Positions 24,927 to 38,151 of a DNA stretch of 64,000 bases are shown one piece after another. Source of the DNA: Erythrophleum ivorense (Eukaryota > Streptophyta > Magnoliopsida > Fabales > Fabaceae); the NCBI GenBank assembly GCA_026724425.1, contig JAIUCV010000008.1, positions 25,435,470 through 25,499,469 on the forward strand, read 5' to 3'. Below the pieces are notes generated by a model. The model saw nothing but the letters and a program-made list of their open reading frames with translations. It searched no databases and had not been told where the DNA came from. The translations under genes were made by a program, and so were the position numbers. Every line of letters begins with the position of its first letter. Position 1 is the stretch's first letter.

Positions 24927-27900
24927 TGTAACACCATAAATTCTAACTCATATCATGATACTCATATGCTTTACATCATTAAATCCTATGAGAACAAATG
25001 AAAAAAGGGATACAATAATACATTTCTTCGTGTTACATCATATTTGAAATTTCCATTCAGTGTCATGTGGACCGTATGAGTACATACTATGCTTTTTCAT
25101 ATTTAATTACATCAATACAACTCTTTTGCATCATAAAATCATGGCTACAACTCATGGAAATAAAAAAGAGCTCAAAATAAGCAAGTGCATTTTCGGCCAA
25201 AATTGGCCCCTTTTCTAACTAAAATTTGAAAAATCATAACTAATTCTAAAAAAATTAAAAATATGAATTTTTGGTCATTCTAGAAAGCTATGGATGTTTC
25301 ATTTATACTAAAAATATGTCTAGATCATAACATTCATCACAGAGGACGTTTGACATGTAAAATAGTCCAGAGGTCAAATTACATTCTGGAACTATTACAG
25401 AATTTTGTAGTAAAATTTGAAAATGCCTAATTAATTCCAAAAAAATCCAATACATGCAAATGATATCAATCTAGAAATCTGTGGATGTTAGATAGAGGGA
25501 AAAAAAATTTCCAAACTAGTTCAAGCAACCTAGACCTCGAAATTTAATAGAACAATAACTTAGGTCGGGCAAAATCCCTAATACTGGATAGAATGTTTAA
25601 AAATTTATATCTCCCTCTTTAGGCCTCCAATTGAGGTGCTTCTAGTTGGTACAAGTCACTGTAAATTCCTAGTTTCATTGTATAAAATTTCATGATAATT
25701 GGACATCATTTGGGCCTTGTGTGATAGAATTCATTTTTGGACTAAATGAATAGTGCAGCAGACCAAAACTAGAAAAATTGCCAACTTTGAAAAAATCTCA
25801 AATATTTTGTAAACCTCTAAAAATTATAATCTTTAACTTTCTCAAAGGCTCTTAATGAGACCTAATTGCATGCTAAATCTCAAACCAAGAATAACTCATT
25901 TGGCCAAAAAGTGACATAGGGTTCCATTATAGTCATTTTTGGCTCCTTATGGGATACCAAAATTGCCAAATGGCTTCCCTTTGGTTTTGTCACCTTTTGG
26001 GCAAGTCTAAAAGTACATTTAGGACTTGTGTGAGTTGCGCAAATGGCCCCAAACCTAATGCATCTCATTTTGGCCTTTCTATGCACACATATGCACATTT
26101 CCATAAACTCATTTATGAGGCTATCTTTGCCATACATACTCAATTCATATTCTAGTGGCTACATAACATATTTTCTCATTCATACATGGCATAATATCAT
26201 AATTACACATGTCTAAGAGGTCATAGACCATATACATCATTGGATTACAACATTTGACACAAGTATAGCCTTAAAGAACCAAAAACTATGCATTTGGTTG
26301 TCAAACTCTTTCCTTCAAGGTGGTTGGCTTCCATTACCTTGTTCACTTAGTCCACCTAGCATATTAGATCATTGGAGAGGAGGGAATGAGATTCACAGAA
26401 TCTTAATAGCTCATCTCCCATTCAATCATACATAACATATGTAAAGCAAGTCTTAAAAATGCATGCATGGATATAATGGAAGTCATGAACATTCAAGAAG
26501 CAAGCTTGGCATGTAAGTTATACAAGACATTCAAGAGCTTGCCAAGTGGATGGATTGGCCTCACACTTTTCCTTATGGATTTTGGATTTGCTTCACCTAT
26601 TCTTTAAGAGATTTTTACTCTTGGGAGCCCACTTTGCTTTTGGGAGACTCTTTGCTTTGTCTCAACCAATCTCAAGGGTTCTTGGCTCATCCTCATCATG
26701 GTTAAGAGTTCTTGGCCTCTCCACACTCAAGCAAACTCAAACAAATATCATATATTCATTTGAAAACATAATATGTTATCATGAAATCATGGCATATAAA
26801 ATCATCTTAGCATACTTTTTATGGCTTGAAAATACACACACACATTCTAAGACAAGATAAACACACATCCATGCATGAGAGAAGGTGGAGAGAGTTACCT
26901 TGCACACAATCACACACTTTTTCTCTTGAAACTCCCTCCCTTGCTTCAGCCACACACCCACAAACGTATGGGGAAAGTTTCTCTTAGCTTAGACACAATT
27001 TATGGGAGCCAATTAGGTTCATGAAACAATCTCTAAGGTCACACAACTTGCTTAGACACTAGATTGTTCTATAAACCTCATTATGGTCCATAAATGCACC
27101 TAATGAAGCAACACCCCTCAAATAATTTCTAGGCTCCATTCTTTCCTTTCAAATATGATTCTTGACTCCTTTTAAGCCTCTTGGAGTCATTACACAATTA
27201 AAACAAAGAGCCTACCATCATGTTACTTCTTTAGATCATAATATGGAACCTAAAGAACTAACTCACTTTCTATGGGTTCAAAATTTTTTCCAAAGTCTCC
27301 CCTCATATTCATTTATCATATATGACACAAAAATGGGCTTAAAAAAAATTTAAAACTCTCCCTAGCTATGGAATCTCATTTTGGCCGCGACTATGGAGCT
27401 TAATGGCTTCCTTGGAATTTGCTTGGTTTTCTTGAAGGAGAAAGCATGTGGGGAGATCTTAGGGATCTTAAGAACTCATTTAAACTCTTAATTAAACCTA
27501 GGAATCATCATATAAAATAAGATTTTAGAAGGTGCACACAAAATCCTAGAATTTGCATCTTGAAATCTAATGATTTTTTGATAATTCCCTTTCCATATTC
27601 TTAATCTCCACACCCTTTTTCCTTAAATTCATGCTTGGTTCTACTTAAAAATCATCTCCTCTTAGGTTTTTCTCATGTGGGGTGAAATGGTGGAGAAGGG
27701 AACGAAAGATGACAACCATAGGAAGAGAAATTACCTTGTTTTCTTGCTTCTTCTCACTTGAATCTTGTGTTCTTTGAGCTCCTCTCTTCAAATCTGAATT
27801 TTCCCTTGAATTAGATTTATAAACTCCATTTTAATCAAAGGAAACAAAGGAAAAGGGAGGAGAGGATATGTGAATGAAGAAAAGCATAAAAAACTACCAT

Positions 27901-30900
27901 GAAAACATACCTTAAGCTTGGATTTTCTCTCCCTTTTCTTCTTCCCTTGGTGCACCACTCTCCTAGGGTTCTTTTTCTGATTTAAGGCAGAATAATCTGA
28001 AGCTAAGTGAGGGAAAGTGTGAGGCGTAACCTATTTATAAGGGAGGAGGAAGCATTATAACATCTGGTCCCTCCATAAACGTGAGAAACGCGAAATGTGA
28101 GAAACACGATGTTCAATTTTTCCGTAAACATCAGAAATGGTCCAAATATAAAAGAAAGTCCTTGAAATAGAAGGAAGTGGGGCCAACTAAAATTATGATA
28201 AAATTTTAAATATTAGAAAATGAGGATTTAAGGTTTGAGATGCCCAAAAACCAGAGCCAAAAGAGCTTAGAAAATTTGCCGAAGAAAGTAGGGGCATTTT
28301 TGTAATTTTTGGAAAATTTTGAAATCTCATAGGAAAATTTTGTAATTTTTAAATGAAAAATTCGAGCTTTCTAGGATTCTCAGAAGCCCCGAATACCATG
28401 GGAACCCCTAGAACAGTTGAAACCCCTCTGGTGAGTAATTTCGGTCGTCGATTGACCAAAATTTTGACTAAACAGTTCGGAATGGTTTTAGATCCTTTTT
28501 GAGTGATTCCAAAAGCAATTCTTATGATTAAGAGCCTAAGGAATATGATGGAGAAGGTGGATTTAAAAAAGGAGTTGATATGAGCCTAAAATGAGAAAGC
28601 CAAGAAAGGGACTAAAATGTAAAAAGTAAAAAGTTACATAAAGTGACTTTTAGCTTCTTCTTCTTATCCGCGTTCTAGCAGCTCCCATTCCACGCTTTGT
28701 TTCTGCCCCAAAAACAGAGGAGGAAGTCAGCTCTCTTAGGCGCACAAGGAGAGGAGATTTTGAAGAGAGAAAAAGCAAGGAAAAGGTAGGAAAATTCAAG
28801 CTTTTTTCTCTTGCAAGTTGCTCTTCCTTCTTCTCCTCTTTATTTCCATGGATTTGATGATATTTTTGGGTCTGTATGGAGGGTAGAATAGAGGTGGAAT
28901 TTTCGGATTTGATGAGGAGAGGCTAGCCAAGTGAAGAACAAACCAAGAAAACCAAGAAACCAAGGTATTCCTTCTTATTTTTTTGCTTCTCCTTGCTTGC
29001 TTCCTCCATGGAATTTTCGTTCACCTTAGAGCCCATTTCATAGGAGATAAATTCTAACCATATTAGGGTAGAATTAAGGGTTCTATAATGTGAGGATTAG
29101 GAAGATACAAGTGGAATTAATTAAGAAGCAAAAGAGAACCAAAAATGGGAAGTTAGGGATTCAAAGACATAGGCAAAAATCTAATTTTATCTAAGAGTTC
29201 TCAAGCCTATGTGAATGTTTGTATGAGTTCCTAAGACCCTTAGAGAGCTTCCCACATGCACCTGCCATCCTAGAAAGCAAAGAAATTGCAAGAAAACTAA
29301 TGAACTCTAAGTAGAAAAAGTATAGTGCATTTGAAGGGATTGTAAAACTGATTTGATATATGAGTTTCCTTGCATGTGTTAGTATTTGATTGAGCTCCTA
29401 AGACCTCTAGGAAGCTTCCCAAGTGTGTCTCCCATCAAGGAAAAATCAAGAAGGCCATGAACTCTTCTTCCCCCCATAGTCTCGGCCTAGGCAAGTTCCT
29501 ATAGCTAGGGAGAGTTTTAAATTTTTCTAAGGCCATTCTTGAGTCATATGTGATGAGTGAAGATGAGTAGAGGTCTTGGAAAAAATTTAGAACTCAAAGA
29601 AAGTGAATTGGTGTCATAGGTTCCATATTAGGACTTAAAGAAGCAACATGATGCTAGGCCTTTTGTTTTAATGATGTGATGACTCCAAAAGGTTTAAAAA
29701 GAGTCAAGAATCATAATTGAAAAGAAAGAATGAGGCCTAGAAGTAATTTGATAGGTGTTGCTTTATTAGGTGTGATTGTGGACCATAATAGAGCCTATGG
29801 AGCAATCTAGTATTTTATCAAGTGATGTAGCCTTAGAATATGTTTCATGGATCTAATTGGCTCCCATAAATTGTATCTAGGCCAAGAGAAACTTTCTCCT
29901 CTAAATTGTGGGTGTGTGGTTGAAAGAGGAGGCTTGAAAGCTAAGGAAAAAGTGTGTGAAATTATGCAAGGTAGCTCTCTCCACCTTCTCTCATGCATGG
30001 ATGTGTGTTTAGCTTATTTTAGAATGTGTGTATATGTATTTTCAAGCTAAGAAAAGTATGCTAGGATCCCTTTATATTCCATGATCCTTGATGCCATGTT
30101 ATGTTTTAAATGAATCTATGATGTTTGTATGAGTTTGCTTAAGTGAGGAGAGGCCAAGAACTCTTCCCTTTGGTGAGAATGAGCCAAGAACCCTTGAGCT
30201 TGGTTGAGACATAGCAAAGAATCTCCCAAAAGCAAAGTGGGCTCCCAAGAGTATGGTTGAGTCCAAAGCTTTTAAAGAATGGGTGAGGCAAGTCCAAAAT
30301 CCATGAGGAGAAGTGTGAGGCCAATCCAAACACTTGGGGAACTCTTAAATGTCTTGTATGATTGATTCACATGCCAAGGTTGCTTTGAAAATGTCCATGA
30401 CTTCCATTTTTCCATACATGCATTTGAAAAGCTTGCTTTATACATATTATGTGTGATTGAACGGGAGATGAGCTATTGGGATTTTTTGAATCTCATCCCT
30501 TTCTCTCCAATGATCTAACATGCTAGATGGGCTAAGTAATTATGGTGAAGGGAGCCAACAACAATGAAGAAGAGAGATTGACAAGCTTATGCCTTGTTTT
30601 GTCCATTTTGGAACCATAATGATGGTTCATGATGTATATGAGGTTGTAAATGTACTATGAACATTGAGACATGTGTAAATACCCTATTATATAATGTTTA
30701 GATGTATGATTATGATATATGACCACTAGCCCATGTTTTGACTATGTAAGGCTATAGAATGAGAATTTAAAGTTTGATGAATATGTGTATAAGTGAGGGT
30801 TGAATGGCCAAAATGAGATGCATAAGGTTTGGGACCATTTGGGTAGCTCACACAAGTCTTAAATATGCTTTTAGACTTGCCCAAAAGGTGCCAACACCAA

Positions 30901-32553
30901 GGGAAAACCATTTGGCAAGTTTGGTACCTCATATGGAGCCAAATTATATGGAGCCAAATTTGACCATTATGGAACCCTATATCACTTTTTGGCCAAATGA
31001 GTTAGTCTTGGTCTGAAATTTGACATGAAATTAGGTCTCAGTAAGAGCTTTCTGGGAAGCTAAAGATTATAATTTTTGGAGGTCTACAGAATAATTGATG
31101 ATTTTTCGAAATTGGCAAATTTTATGGATTTGGTCTACGGCACTATTCAATTGGTCCGAAATTGTTTTCCATCATTTGAGATTCAAATAATGTCCAATTG
31201 CCATGAATTATTTTATACAGAGAAACTAAGCAATCACAGTGACTTGTGCCAACTGGAAGCACCGCATTTGGAGGTCTAGAGAGGAAGATATGAATTTTTA
31301 AAGTTTCTGTCCAGTATCAGTAGCCTTGCCCTACCAGAAGTACTATTCCATCGAATTCTGAAATCTATGCTTTATGAACTGATCTAGAGATATTTTTCCT
31401 CTTTAGTTGACATCCATATCTTTCCAGATTGGTATCATTTGCATAGATTGGATTTTTGTGGGATTAATTGGACATTTTTGAAATTCATATGAGTAAACTA
31501 TGACAGCATCAGGACCCAGTCCGACCTCCGGACCATTTCGCATGTCAAACGCTCTATGTGTGGGATGTTATGACTTGTACATATTTTTAGCATAAAGTAG
31601 ACATCCAAGATTTCTGTAATAACCAAGATTACATGATTTCAATTTTTTTATATTTAGTTATGATTTTTCAAAGTTTGCCCAGAAAGGAGGCCAATTCTGG
31701 CCGAGAATGAAACCTCCTTTTCCACCTTCCAATTTGGTTTCCATGAGTTGTAGGCATGTTTATGTGATACAAATGAATTGTAATGATGTAATTAAATATG
31801 AGGATGTATAGCATGAGCTCACATGGTCCACGTGACACCGAATGAAATTTTTAATCATGACGCGACGCAAGAAAGTGTGTTATTTTCTATGAAATTTCTC
31901 ACTTCTTTCTTACTATATATCACATGAGCATGTAAATGATTATGGATGTGAGCTATAAATTATGGTGTTACAAGCACTTTTTCAAAAATGTCCATTTTGC
32001 CATTCGTTCTTTGCATTTTCATTTCTCCTTCGTTTTAGCTCCTTTTTAAGAACCGTCTTTTCCATTATAAAATTTAGGTTCCCAATTTAGTAAAATGCCT
32101 TTGGAATCACTCAAATCGGAGTTAAAACCTTCTTGAATGAATTTGTCAAAGTTCGGGCACACCGACATTGAAAAACGTCCACTGAATGGGTTTTACTATC
32201 TTAGGGTTTTTCATGATTTTCAGAGTCTTTGAGAACCCTGAAGACCTCAAAACTTTTATTTAAAAAGCCCTCTTGTGTGAATTCTAAAATTTGCTCAAAA
32301 TTATGAAAATGCCATTACGTTTTGTAAGATTTTCATAAGAAATTGTTTCTTCATTCTAGCTCTATTTTTCTTTCCGTCTGAGCTTGGGGTTCTGATTTTT
32401 AAGAGTCTAGAATGCTTCCCAAATTTTTCGGGTCTTTAACTATCTCATTTCGGGGGACTTCTTTTTGTATCCGGTGAATTTTTTTCATTTATAGAGAAAC
32501 CGTACGTCACATTTCTCACATTTTCCCTGATTTTCAGAGAACCAGATATTACT
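24927..32553 (-). mobile_element. Solo LTR C (3,705 bp net), inserted into B
   Basis: The left terminus is TGTAACACC; the right terminus is …CCAGATATTACT, with the last base substituted from the expected A. Identical GATAG flanks lie at 24922-24926 and 32554-32558. Its halves (24927-28055 and 31978-32553) are joined across element D. The net length of 3,705 bp matches A (3,683). On its own strand it carries a clean TATA box, TTATAAATAGG (about 28032-28042), roughly 590 bp net from the LTR start. That implies a short U3 and a very long transcribed part. Confidence 0.85.
28056..31972 (+). mobile_element. Solo LTR D (3,917 bp), innermost of the nest
   Basis: It starts TATAACATCTGG (family consensus TGTAATATCTGG, so a G-to-A change at position 2) and ends TTATGGTGTTACA. 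The flanks are AGCAT (28051-28055) and AGCAC (31973-31977), one C/T difference. It lies in plus orientation inside minus-oriented C. It contains the conserved sites AAGGTAGCTCTCTCC (about 29969), the gactcc array, the tandem 35-40-bp array (30.15-30.30 kb) and the GAGATGAGCTATTGGGATT block (about 30462). Confidence 0.8.
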
Positions 32554-33156
32554 GATAGGGCATGACATATAAGAAGGGAGGTCATTAAGGCACTTTTAAA
32601 AAATTTTCATTTTGTCCTCTTTTCTTGGTTCTTTCCTTTTCGATTAGTTTTAACTCCTTTTTTAGAACTATCTCTTCCATCATAAAATTTAGGTCCTCTA
32701 ACTTATAAAATACATTTGGTTTCACCCAAATTAGATTTAAAACCTTGTTGAATGAACTAATCAAAATTTAGGTCAACTGACACTCTAAAACATAAACCGA
32801 AGGGGTTTGACCCATTATAAGAGATCTTATGATTTTTAGAGCCTTTGAGAACTTTAGAAAACTCAAAATTTTTATTTAAAAATCCCTCCTTTGAGTTTTC
32901 TAAAAAGTGCCCAAAATTATAAAAATACTATTGATTTTTGTCTAATTTTATTTAGCTACTTTAGCTCTAGTTTTTAGGCATCTTAAGCCTTGGATCCTTC
33001 TTTTCAATTTTCTAAATTATTGTCCTAATTTTATTTGGCCTCAAATTTTCCTATTTAGGAAACTTCCTTTTATAACTAGTCCATTTTTAATGTTTTTTTA
33101 AGGAAAACTGGACATTACATGAGATGTTGTAAATTTGCTATCAAATCTAATTGGAT

Positions 33157-33290
33157 CACTAAAAGAAAAAGGGTTTAATTGTGGTTCAAACCTTGGCAAA
33201 GACCATTAGCTGCAGTTCCTAAGACTATAGTAGAATATAATGCTTCTTTTAGTGATGGTTTAAACTGTCACAAAAATTAAAATTTTTTTA
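33157..33290 (+). mobile_element. CACTA-like terminus fragment
   Basis: It begins CACTAAAAGAAAAAGGG, close to the CACTACAAGAAAA plant CACTA end. After about 90 bp it has gtgatggtttaaactgtcac, a typical subterminal inverted motif. No partner end or transposase was found nearby. Confidence 0.45.
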
Positions 33291-33779
33291 AATTTATTCT
33301 AATTGAATTTTTTTCCTACTTGTATTTGTGATGTTATAAGCTTGTATAACCCCTATATAACATATTTAATCCACAACCAATGAAATCCAAGTATATTAGT
33401 TATAACTAAAATTACACTAAAGTTTCTACCATAATTCATATAAACAATCAAAATACTATACTAATAATCTTTATTGCAAGAGTGTGGAGATTAAGTTGTA
33501 GAACCAGGATTGTCATTATCTTGACTACTTGATGCCTAAAAATAAAAGTGCAACATTGTTAATACCAAATTAAATTCTAAAAGAAACTAAATTTTACTAA
33601 AATAATTTATGTGAAATGAAAAGTTTATCATATTATTGTTCAAATGTTGATACCAACAAATTTAAGTGGCACCTCACCTTAAAAGTTTCATAAGAAGAGC
33701 ACCAAAGTTGCATCCACTTATTGTTGTTGTAATATACTTTATTCTCATTCAGCTTTAAGTTCTACTTCAAGGTCTTGCA
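33291..33779. other. AT-rich DNA, nothing recognised
   Basis: No coding frame or terminal repeats could be supported here. Confidence 0.4.
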
Positions 33780-34195
33780 TTTCATTAAAAGCCTTTGGTT
33801 TTAAATTAATTGGATTTAAAACTTTATCAAAGCATCCGATCAAAGTTTTAGTGAACCGCCAATCTAAATTGTAAACCAGAAGGGTTTTAACCATTTTATA
33901 ATTTCTATGATTTTCTAGGCCTCTAAATATCCTAGTGAGCTCAGTTTTATCATTTAAATCTTCCTCCTTTGAGTTTTCAAAAAGTTATCTAAAATTACGA
34001 TTTTACCACTGGGCTCCGATTTGCTCTGTTTAGCCATTTTAGCTTTAATTTCGGCTATCCTTAGTTTCTTAACCAATCCTTTAAATGTTCTAATTAATAT
34101 ACAATTCTTAATTAGCCTCAATTTACTTTGCTTTAGGGTGCTCTCATATCATTTTATCAATTTTGGTTTAGTTTTTGAAAATTTAGTTATTATAT
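33780..34195 (-). mobile_element. Truncated LTR fragment (family of F)
   Basis: It shares a run of blocks with the last 450 bp of solo LTR F (61.7-62.1 kb): cctttggtttta, attggatttaaaac, aaccagaagggttttaacc, cctcctttgagtttt, tttgctttagggtg. Only the U3 end is present, ending near …ttagttattata at 34195. No target duplication was identified, so it is a truncated or deleted copy. Confidence 0.55.
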
Positions 34196-35258
34196 TTCTC
34201 ACTCTTGTGTTCCCTTTCTCCCTTGGCTTCTCCAAGTTGTTGAAGGGAGTCTCAAATCTAAAATTCCTTCAAATTTTGTTTTGACCAAAATCTCCATGTT
34301 TCCAAACATGTTGCTATGTTGTTTTGTTTTTCTTTTAATTAAAATTGTGTTTTGGCCTCAAAGAAATTGTAATTTGATCTTAAGGAAAATCATCTTTTAG
34401 TCTCTAATAAGATTACACCTTGGACACTAAAATTTTAGAAATTATATTTTGACCCCAATAATTTCTTTATTTTTTAGGACTTTAAAGGTCTTGGGAATTA
34501 ACTAAATTATTAACTAAGTATTTATTATTTAATTATCTATTATTTAGTACTCTAATGAATATTTTCTAATAATTCCTATTAAACACCAACAATTTCCTAA
34601 TTAATCCAATAAAATTCTGTTATATTCCAAATCAATATCCTAATTTTCCTTGTATCCAAAAAATTTAGGAAATTGTCATATTATTGCCCAAAATTAATAA
34701 TTAAGCATTTCTTATGATTTAATTTCCTTATATTAATTTAATTAAATAGCCAATTTTGAGGATGTTATAGTGAGTAGCAAAGTGACTTCATCGAAGAGAG
34801 AGAGAGAAAGAAAATGGAATGTTACGATGAATCTTTAAGACCTTGTGGAGAGGAAGTCGGCCACACGTCCAAAAGAGAAAAAAAAATCTAAGTGTTGAAA
34901 ATTTTGTGGAAAAAAATGTATGATTGGTCTTCGATGGATTTGAACTTAGGTCCTCTCTTAAATTTGCTTCAAAGATGATCATAATAGCTAAAATCAAGCT
35001 TGGGTCTAAGTCTCTCTCAAATAATTTTAAACCTAAGTCCACGCTTATTGATTTAATAAGTGCCAAAATTGCTATCAAATATTTTCCAAACCTAACCTTT
35101 TTATACCTAATTATGTCCAAAACTTTGATTAATCTAGACTAGTTATATTATTTTATATATTCGATATTCTTAATCCTAAAGTTCCACTAATACATTTAAA
35201 ATGTTATCTCCAAATTCCCTTATTTCCTTTTGTTGAAATTTTTGAGTTGTTACATAAG
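34196..35258. other. Unclassified AT-rich DNA between LTR relics
   Basis: Overlapping chance frames occur on both strands (34788-35120 minus, 34924-35142 plus) with no recognisable motif. The words gatttgaacttaggtcc resemble a pol III B box in reverse but have no matching A box. Confidence 0.35.
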
Positions 35259-35263
35259 TAATC

Positions 35264-38102
35264 TGTAACACCATCATTTCTAACTCATACCCATCATGCC
35301 TTACATGCTCATATGAGGTATAGGAAGAATAAGGTGAGATCTTCCTCATTGGACTCATGTACTTTCTTAGAGTTGTGACATGGTTAAAAATTCATTTTAG
35401 TGTCACATGGACCGTATGAACTCATTCTATGCATCCTCATATTTAATTTCACCATTACAACTCATTTCAATTCCAAAAATATGCTTTAAACCCATGGAAA
35501 CCGAAGAGGGATATGAGACATGCATGTTCATTTTCGGCCAGACTTGGCTTCATTTCTGGGCAAAGTTTGAAAAGTCACAACTAAATCTAGAATAATCGAA
35601 AACATGTAATCTCAGTCATTCTGGAAAGCTGGGGATGTCTAATTCATTTTAAAAATATGTAGAAGTCTTAAAATCCCACACACAAAGTGTTTGACACACG
35701 AAATCATCTGGAGGTCGGAGTGGGTCCTGATGCTGTCACAGTTTACTAATATGAAATTCAAAAATGTCTAACTAATTCCAAAAAAATCCAATTCATGCAA
35801 ATGATACCAATATGGAAAGATGTGGATGTTAACTAGAGAGGAAAAATGTCTCCAGATCAGTTCATGAAGCCAAACTCTTAGAAATAGATGGAACAGTGCC
35901 TCTGGTCAGGCAAGATGAATGATACTGGGCAGAACTTTCAAAAATGCATATCTTCCTCTCTAGACCTCCAAATGAGGTGTTTCTAGTTGTTACAAGTCAC
36001 TGTAACTTTCTAGTTTCTGACTATAAAAGTTCATAGCTATTGGCCCACGTTTTCCCCTCGGATGACACATTTTCACAACTGACCAAATGAACAGTGCTGA
36101 TGCAACATCCGAAATTCTGATACCAACTTTGAAAAATCATAGAAAATTTCACAGACCTCCAAATGGCCTGATCTTTAGCTTCCCAAAAATATATAAATAA
36201 GATCTAGTCACATGCCAAATTTCAAGGCAAGAAGAGGTCGTTTGGTTAGACTTGGACATCATGGGGCAAAGTGACCAGTTTTTCTTGCTAAAGAGGGCTC
36301 CAAGGGTTCAAATTGGCTTCTCTTACTTCTAAGGCTCTATGAGCACGTGGGAAAGCATCAACATAGGCTATTAAACATGGCTCAAATGTCTAACAACCCA
36401 AATTTGCAAAACTCACTCTCCCACACCAACACTTACACCATGCACATATTGCCAAGATCTTACTATTCATACCAAAACTTGCTACATCATGCACTATAAG
36501 TTCAATTCTCATACATATATATTAAGTACATCCATTTACAAGTATTCCTAAGTGCCTACAACATGTACATCATTAGATTACATCCCTTGATTTAACTACA
36601 AAATAGTGACAAAATGGCTCTTTTACAATTTCTTCACCGAATTCCCTAGCTTCAAGCTTGGTGACTCCCATCTCTTGTCTCACTTGGTCCACCTAGCATG
36701 TTAGGATGGTAGAGAGGGGGAGTAAGATTCAAAGAATCTCAATAGCTCATCTCTCATTCAATCATATATAAAGCATGCCAATAAGTCTCACAAATGTATG
36801 CATGGGCATATTAGTATGTGAAATCATAAGAAAAGTATTTTCAACATTTGAGTAGGCCACACATAACATACAAAAGCTTGCCAGTAAATGGATTAGCCTC
36901 ACCCATTCACTTGTGGATTTTGGACTTGCCTCACCCATTTTTTAAAAGGTTCTTAGACTCAACCTTACTCTTGGGAGTCAACCTCACTTTTGGGAGATTC
37001 TTTACTTTGTCTCAACTAACTTTAGGGTTCTTGGCTCATCCTCACCATGGCTAAAAGGTTGTTGGCTTTTCCATACTCAAGCAAAGCAAAGCAATCACAT
37101 AAAACATCATTGAAATACATAAGACATCATCATGCTAGCATACTTTTCATAGTGTAAAACATACATACACACATACAAGAAATGTAAGCACACATCTATG
37201 CATGAGAGAAGGTGGAGAGAGCTACCTTATTGGCTAATCACAAGCTTTCCCTTTCAATGTGTCTCCTCTCTTGTTGATTTCACAATCACCACTAGATGGG
37301 AGTGCTTCTCTTGAGCCTAGACACACAAGAGTATGGAATTACTTCCTTAACACTTTATTCATAAAGCTAGAGATTTCTTTCTAGCAAACCCTACTAAGCA
37401 TATAAAGCTAGGGGTTCTTTCTCTCACTAGAAATTCACTAACTATCCTTCCTCTCTTAAGCTCTCAAGAAAGGAAATCAAGGAAGTGAAGCTACATGAAT
37501 TCTAACCTCCCTTAAGAGTGGTTTTCCACTTTCCCTCTTCTGAACCAAGCCCAAAATATAGTTACTTCAACCACCAAAACCATAAGAAGAGAGGGCAAGG
37601 AGAGAAGAACAATATTCTAAGAGAAAAGCCATGCAAATCTTACCTTTTTCTTGTTCTTCCTTCCTCCTCTAGGTTTCTCTCTCTCTCCTCTGCCCTTTTC
37701 TCTACCTTAGAGGGAGCTTAAGTCGGTTCAAAGAAGAAATGAAGAGGTTGGATATTTTAAAAAGTCAAAATCTCTTTTTTCACACTTTTCTGGACTAACC
37801 CTCGCTATAGCAAGGCATAACCCTCGCTACGGCGAGCACGTATCAGTCCCAGACCCCTATTTTCGCTATGGCGCGTGCTACGGCGCATGCTACGGCGAGC
37901 AATGCCCTGGTTTTATATGGGGTGCCCACACTCGCTATAGCTAGAAGGCACTCTCGCTATAGCTAGACCATTTCTCGCTATAACGAACAGGTACATTCGC
38001 TATAGCTAGGCTATAGCTAGCAGACTTAGAAAATTTTCAGCCCTTCAAAAAATTTTCAATTTTTTTTTCTTTTCTTCTTCTTTTTTTTTTCTGGCTATTA
38101 CA
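35264..38102 (-). repeat. 3' LTR of chromovirus L (2,839 bp)
   Basis: On the minus strand it begins TGTAATAGCCAG directly after the polypurine tract and ends ATGGTGTTACA. A TATA box, CCATATAAAA (37920-37911), lies about 185 bp inside, so U3 is short and R-U5 is very long. Just downstream is an array of GCTATAGC-type palindromes (37798-38025). A donor-like AAAGGTAAG (about 37641-37647), AGGTAGCTCTCTCC (about 37214-37227), the tandem array (36.89-37.05 kb) and the tail shared with C, D and K follow. A plus-strand relative, K, lies at 55716 onward. Confidence 0.8.
37798..38025 (-). repeat. GCTATAGC-palindrome array in the 3' LTR of L
   Basis: Repeats of ctcgctatagctag, with variants (ctacggcgag, ctatggcgcg), at irregular 10-35-bp spacing. 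They surround and follow the LTR TATA box (37920-37911). The homologous array in K is at 55820-56055. Confidence 0.85.
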
Positions 38103-38115
38103 TTCCACCCTCCTT
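38103..38115 (-). promoter_or_regulatory. Polypurine tract of chromovirus L
   Basis: The minus strand reads AAGGAGGGTGGAA immediately before the LTR start TGTAATAG. This is the plus-strand primer for reverse transcription. It is preceded by the widespread gypsy tail sequence gaggatgaaatttttat. Confidence 0.8.
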
Positions 38116-38151
38116 ATAAAAATTTCATCCTCAAAATTTAAACAACATACC

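Larger units (their letters stand above)
22003..33119 (-). mobile_element. Solo LTR B (3,485 bp net), outer member of a triple nest
   Basis: The left terminus TGTAATACC (22003) and right terminus …GGACATTACA (33119) are flanked by identical TGAGA at 21998-22002 and 33120-33124. The two halves, 22003-24926 and 32559-33119, read continuously across the inserted element C. Removing C plus one duplicated pentamer leaves 3,485 bp, close to E (3,457) and F (3,426). Read on the minus strand, it has the usual LTR block order and a GTGAGA donor-like site near 24.81 kb. It has no internal coding sequence. Confidence 0.85.

Noticed and set aside
25880..26143. Open frame of 87 codons on the minus strand, with an overlapping plus frame at 25949-26155
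   Set aside because: Lies within solo LTR C. Related frames recur at the same place in D (30726-31016) and I (50860-51078) with different lengths and stops, as expected of repeated non-coding DNA.
30099..30333. Open frames over the tandem array (also 26546-26860, 36848-37054, 51428-51703, 56742-57068, 19830-20015)
   Set aside because: They track the 35-40-bp array of the LTRs on either strand and show no known domain or consistent start.
34021..34284. 87-codon hydrophobic plus-strand frame
   Set aside because: Overlaps a truncated LTR fragment related to LTR F, so the frame is incidental.
34935..34965. Pol III B-box-like word suggesting another SINE
   Set aside because: No A box at the right distance and no A-rich tail.
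34788..35142. Overlapping frames of 110 and 72 codons on opposite strands
   Set aside because: Low-complexity hydrophobic and basic composition, no motif, both strands open by chance.
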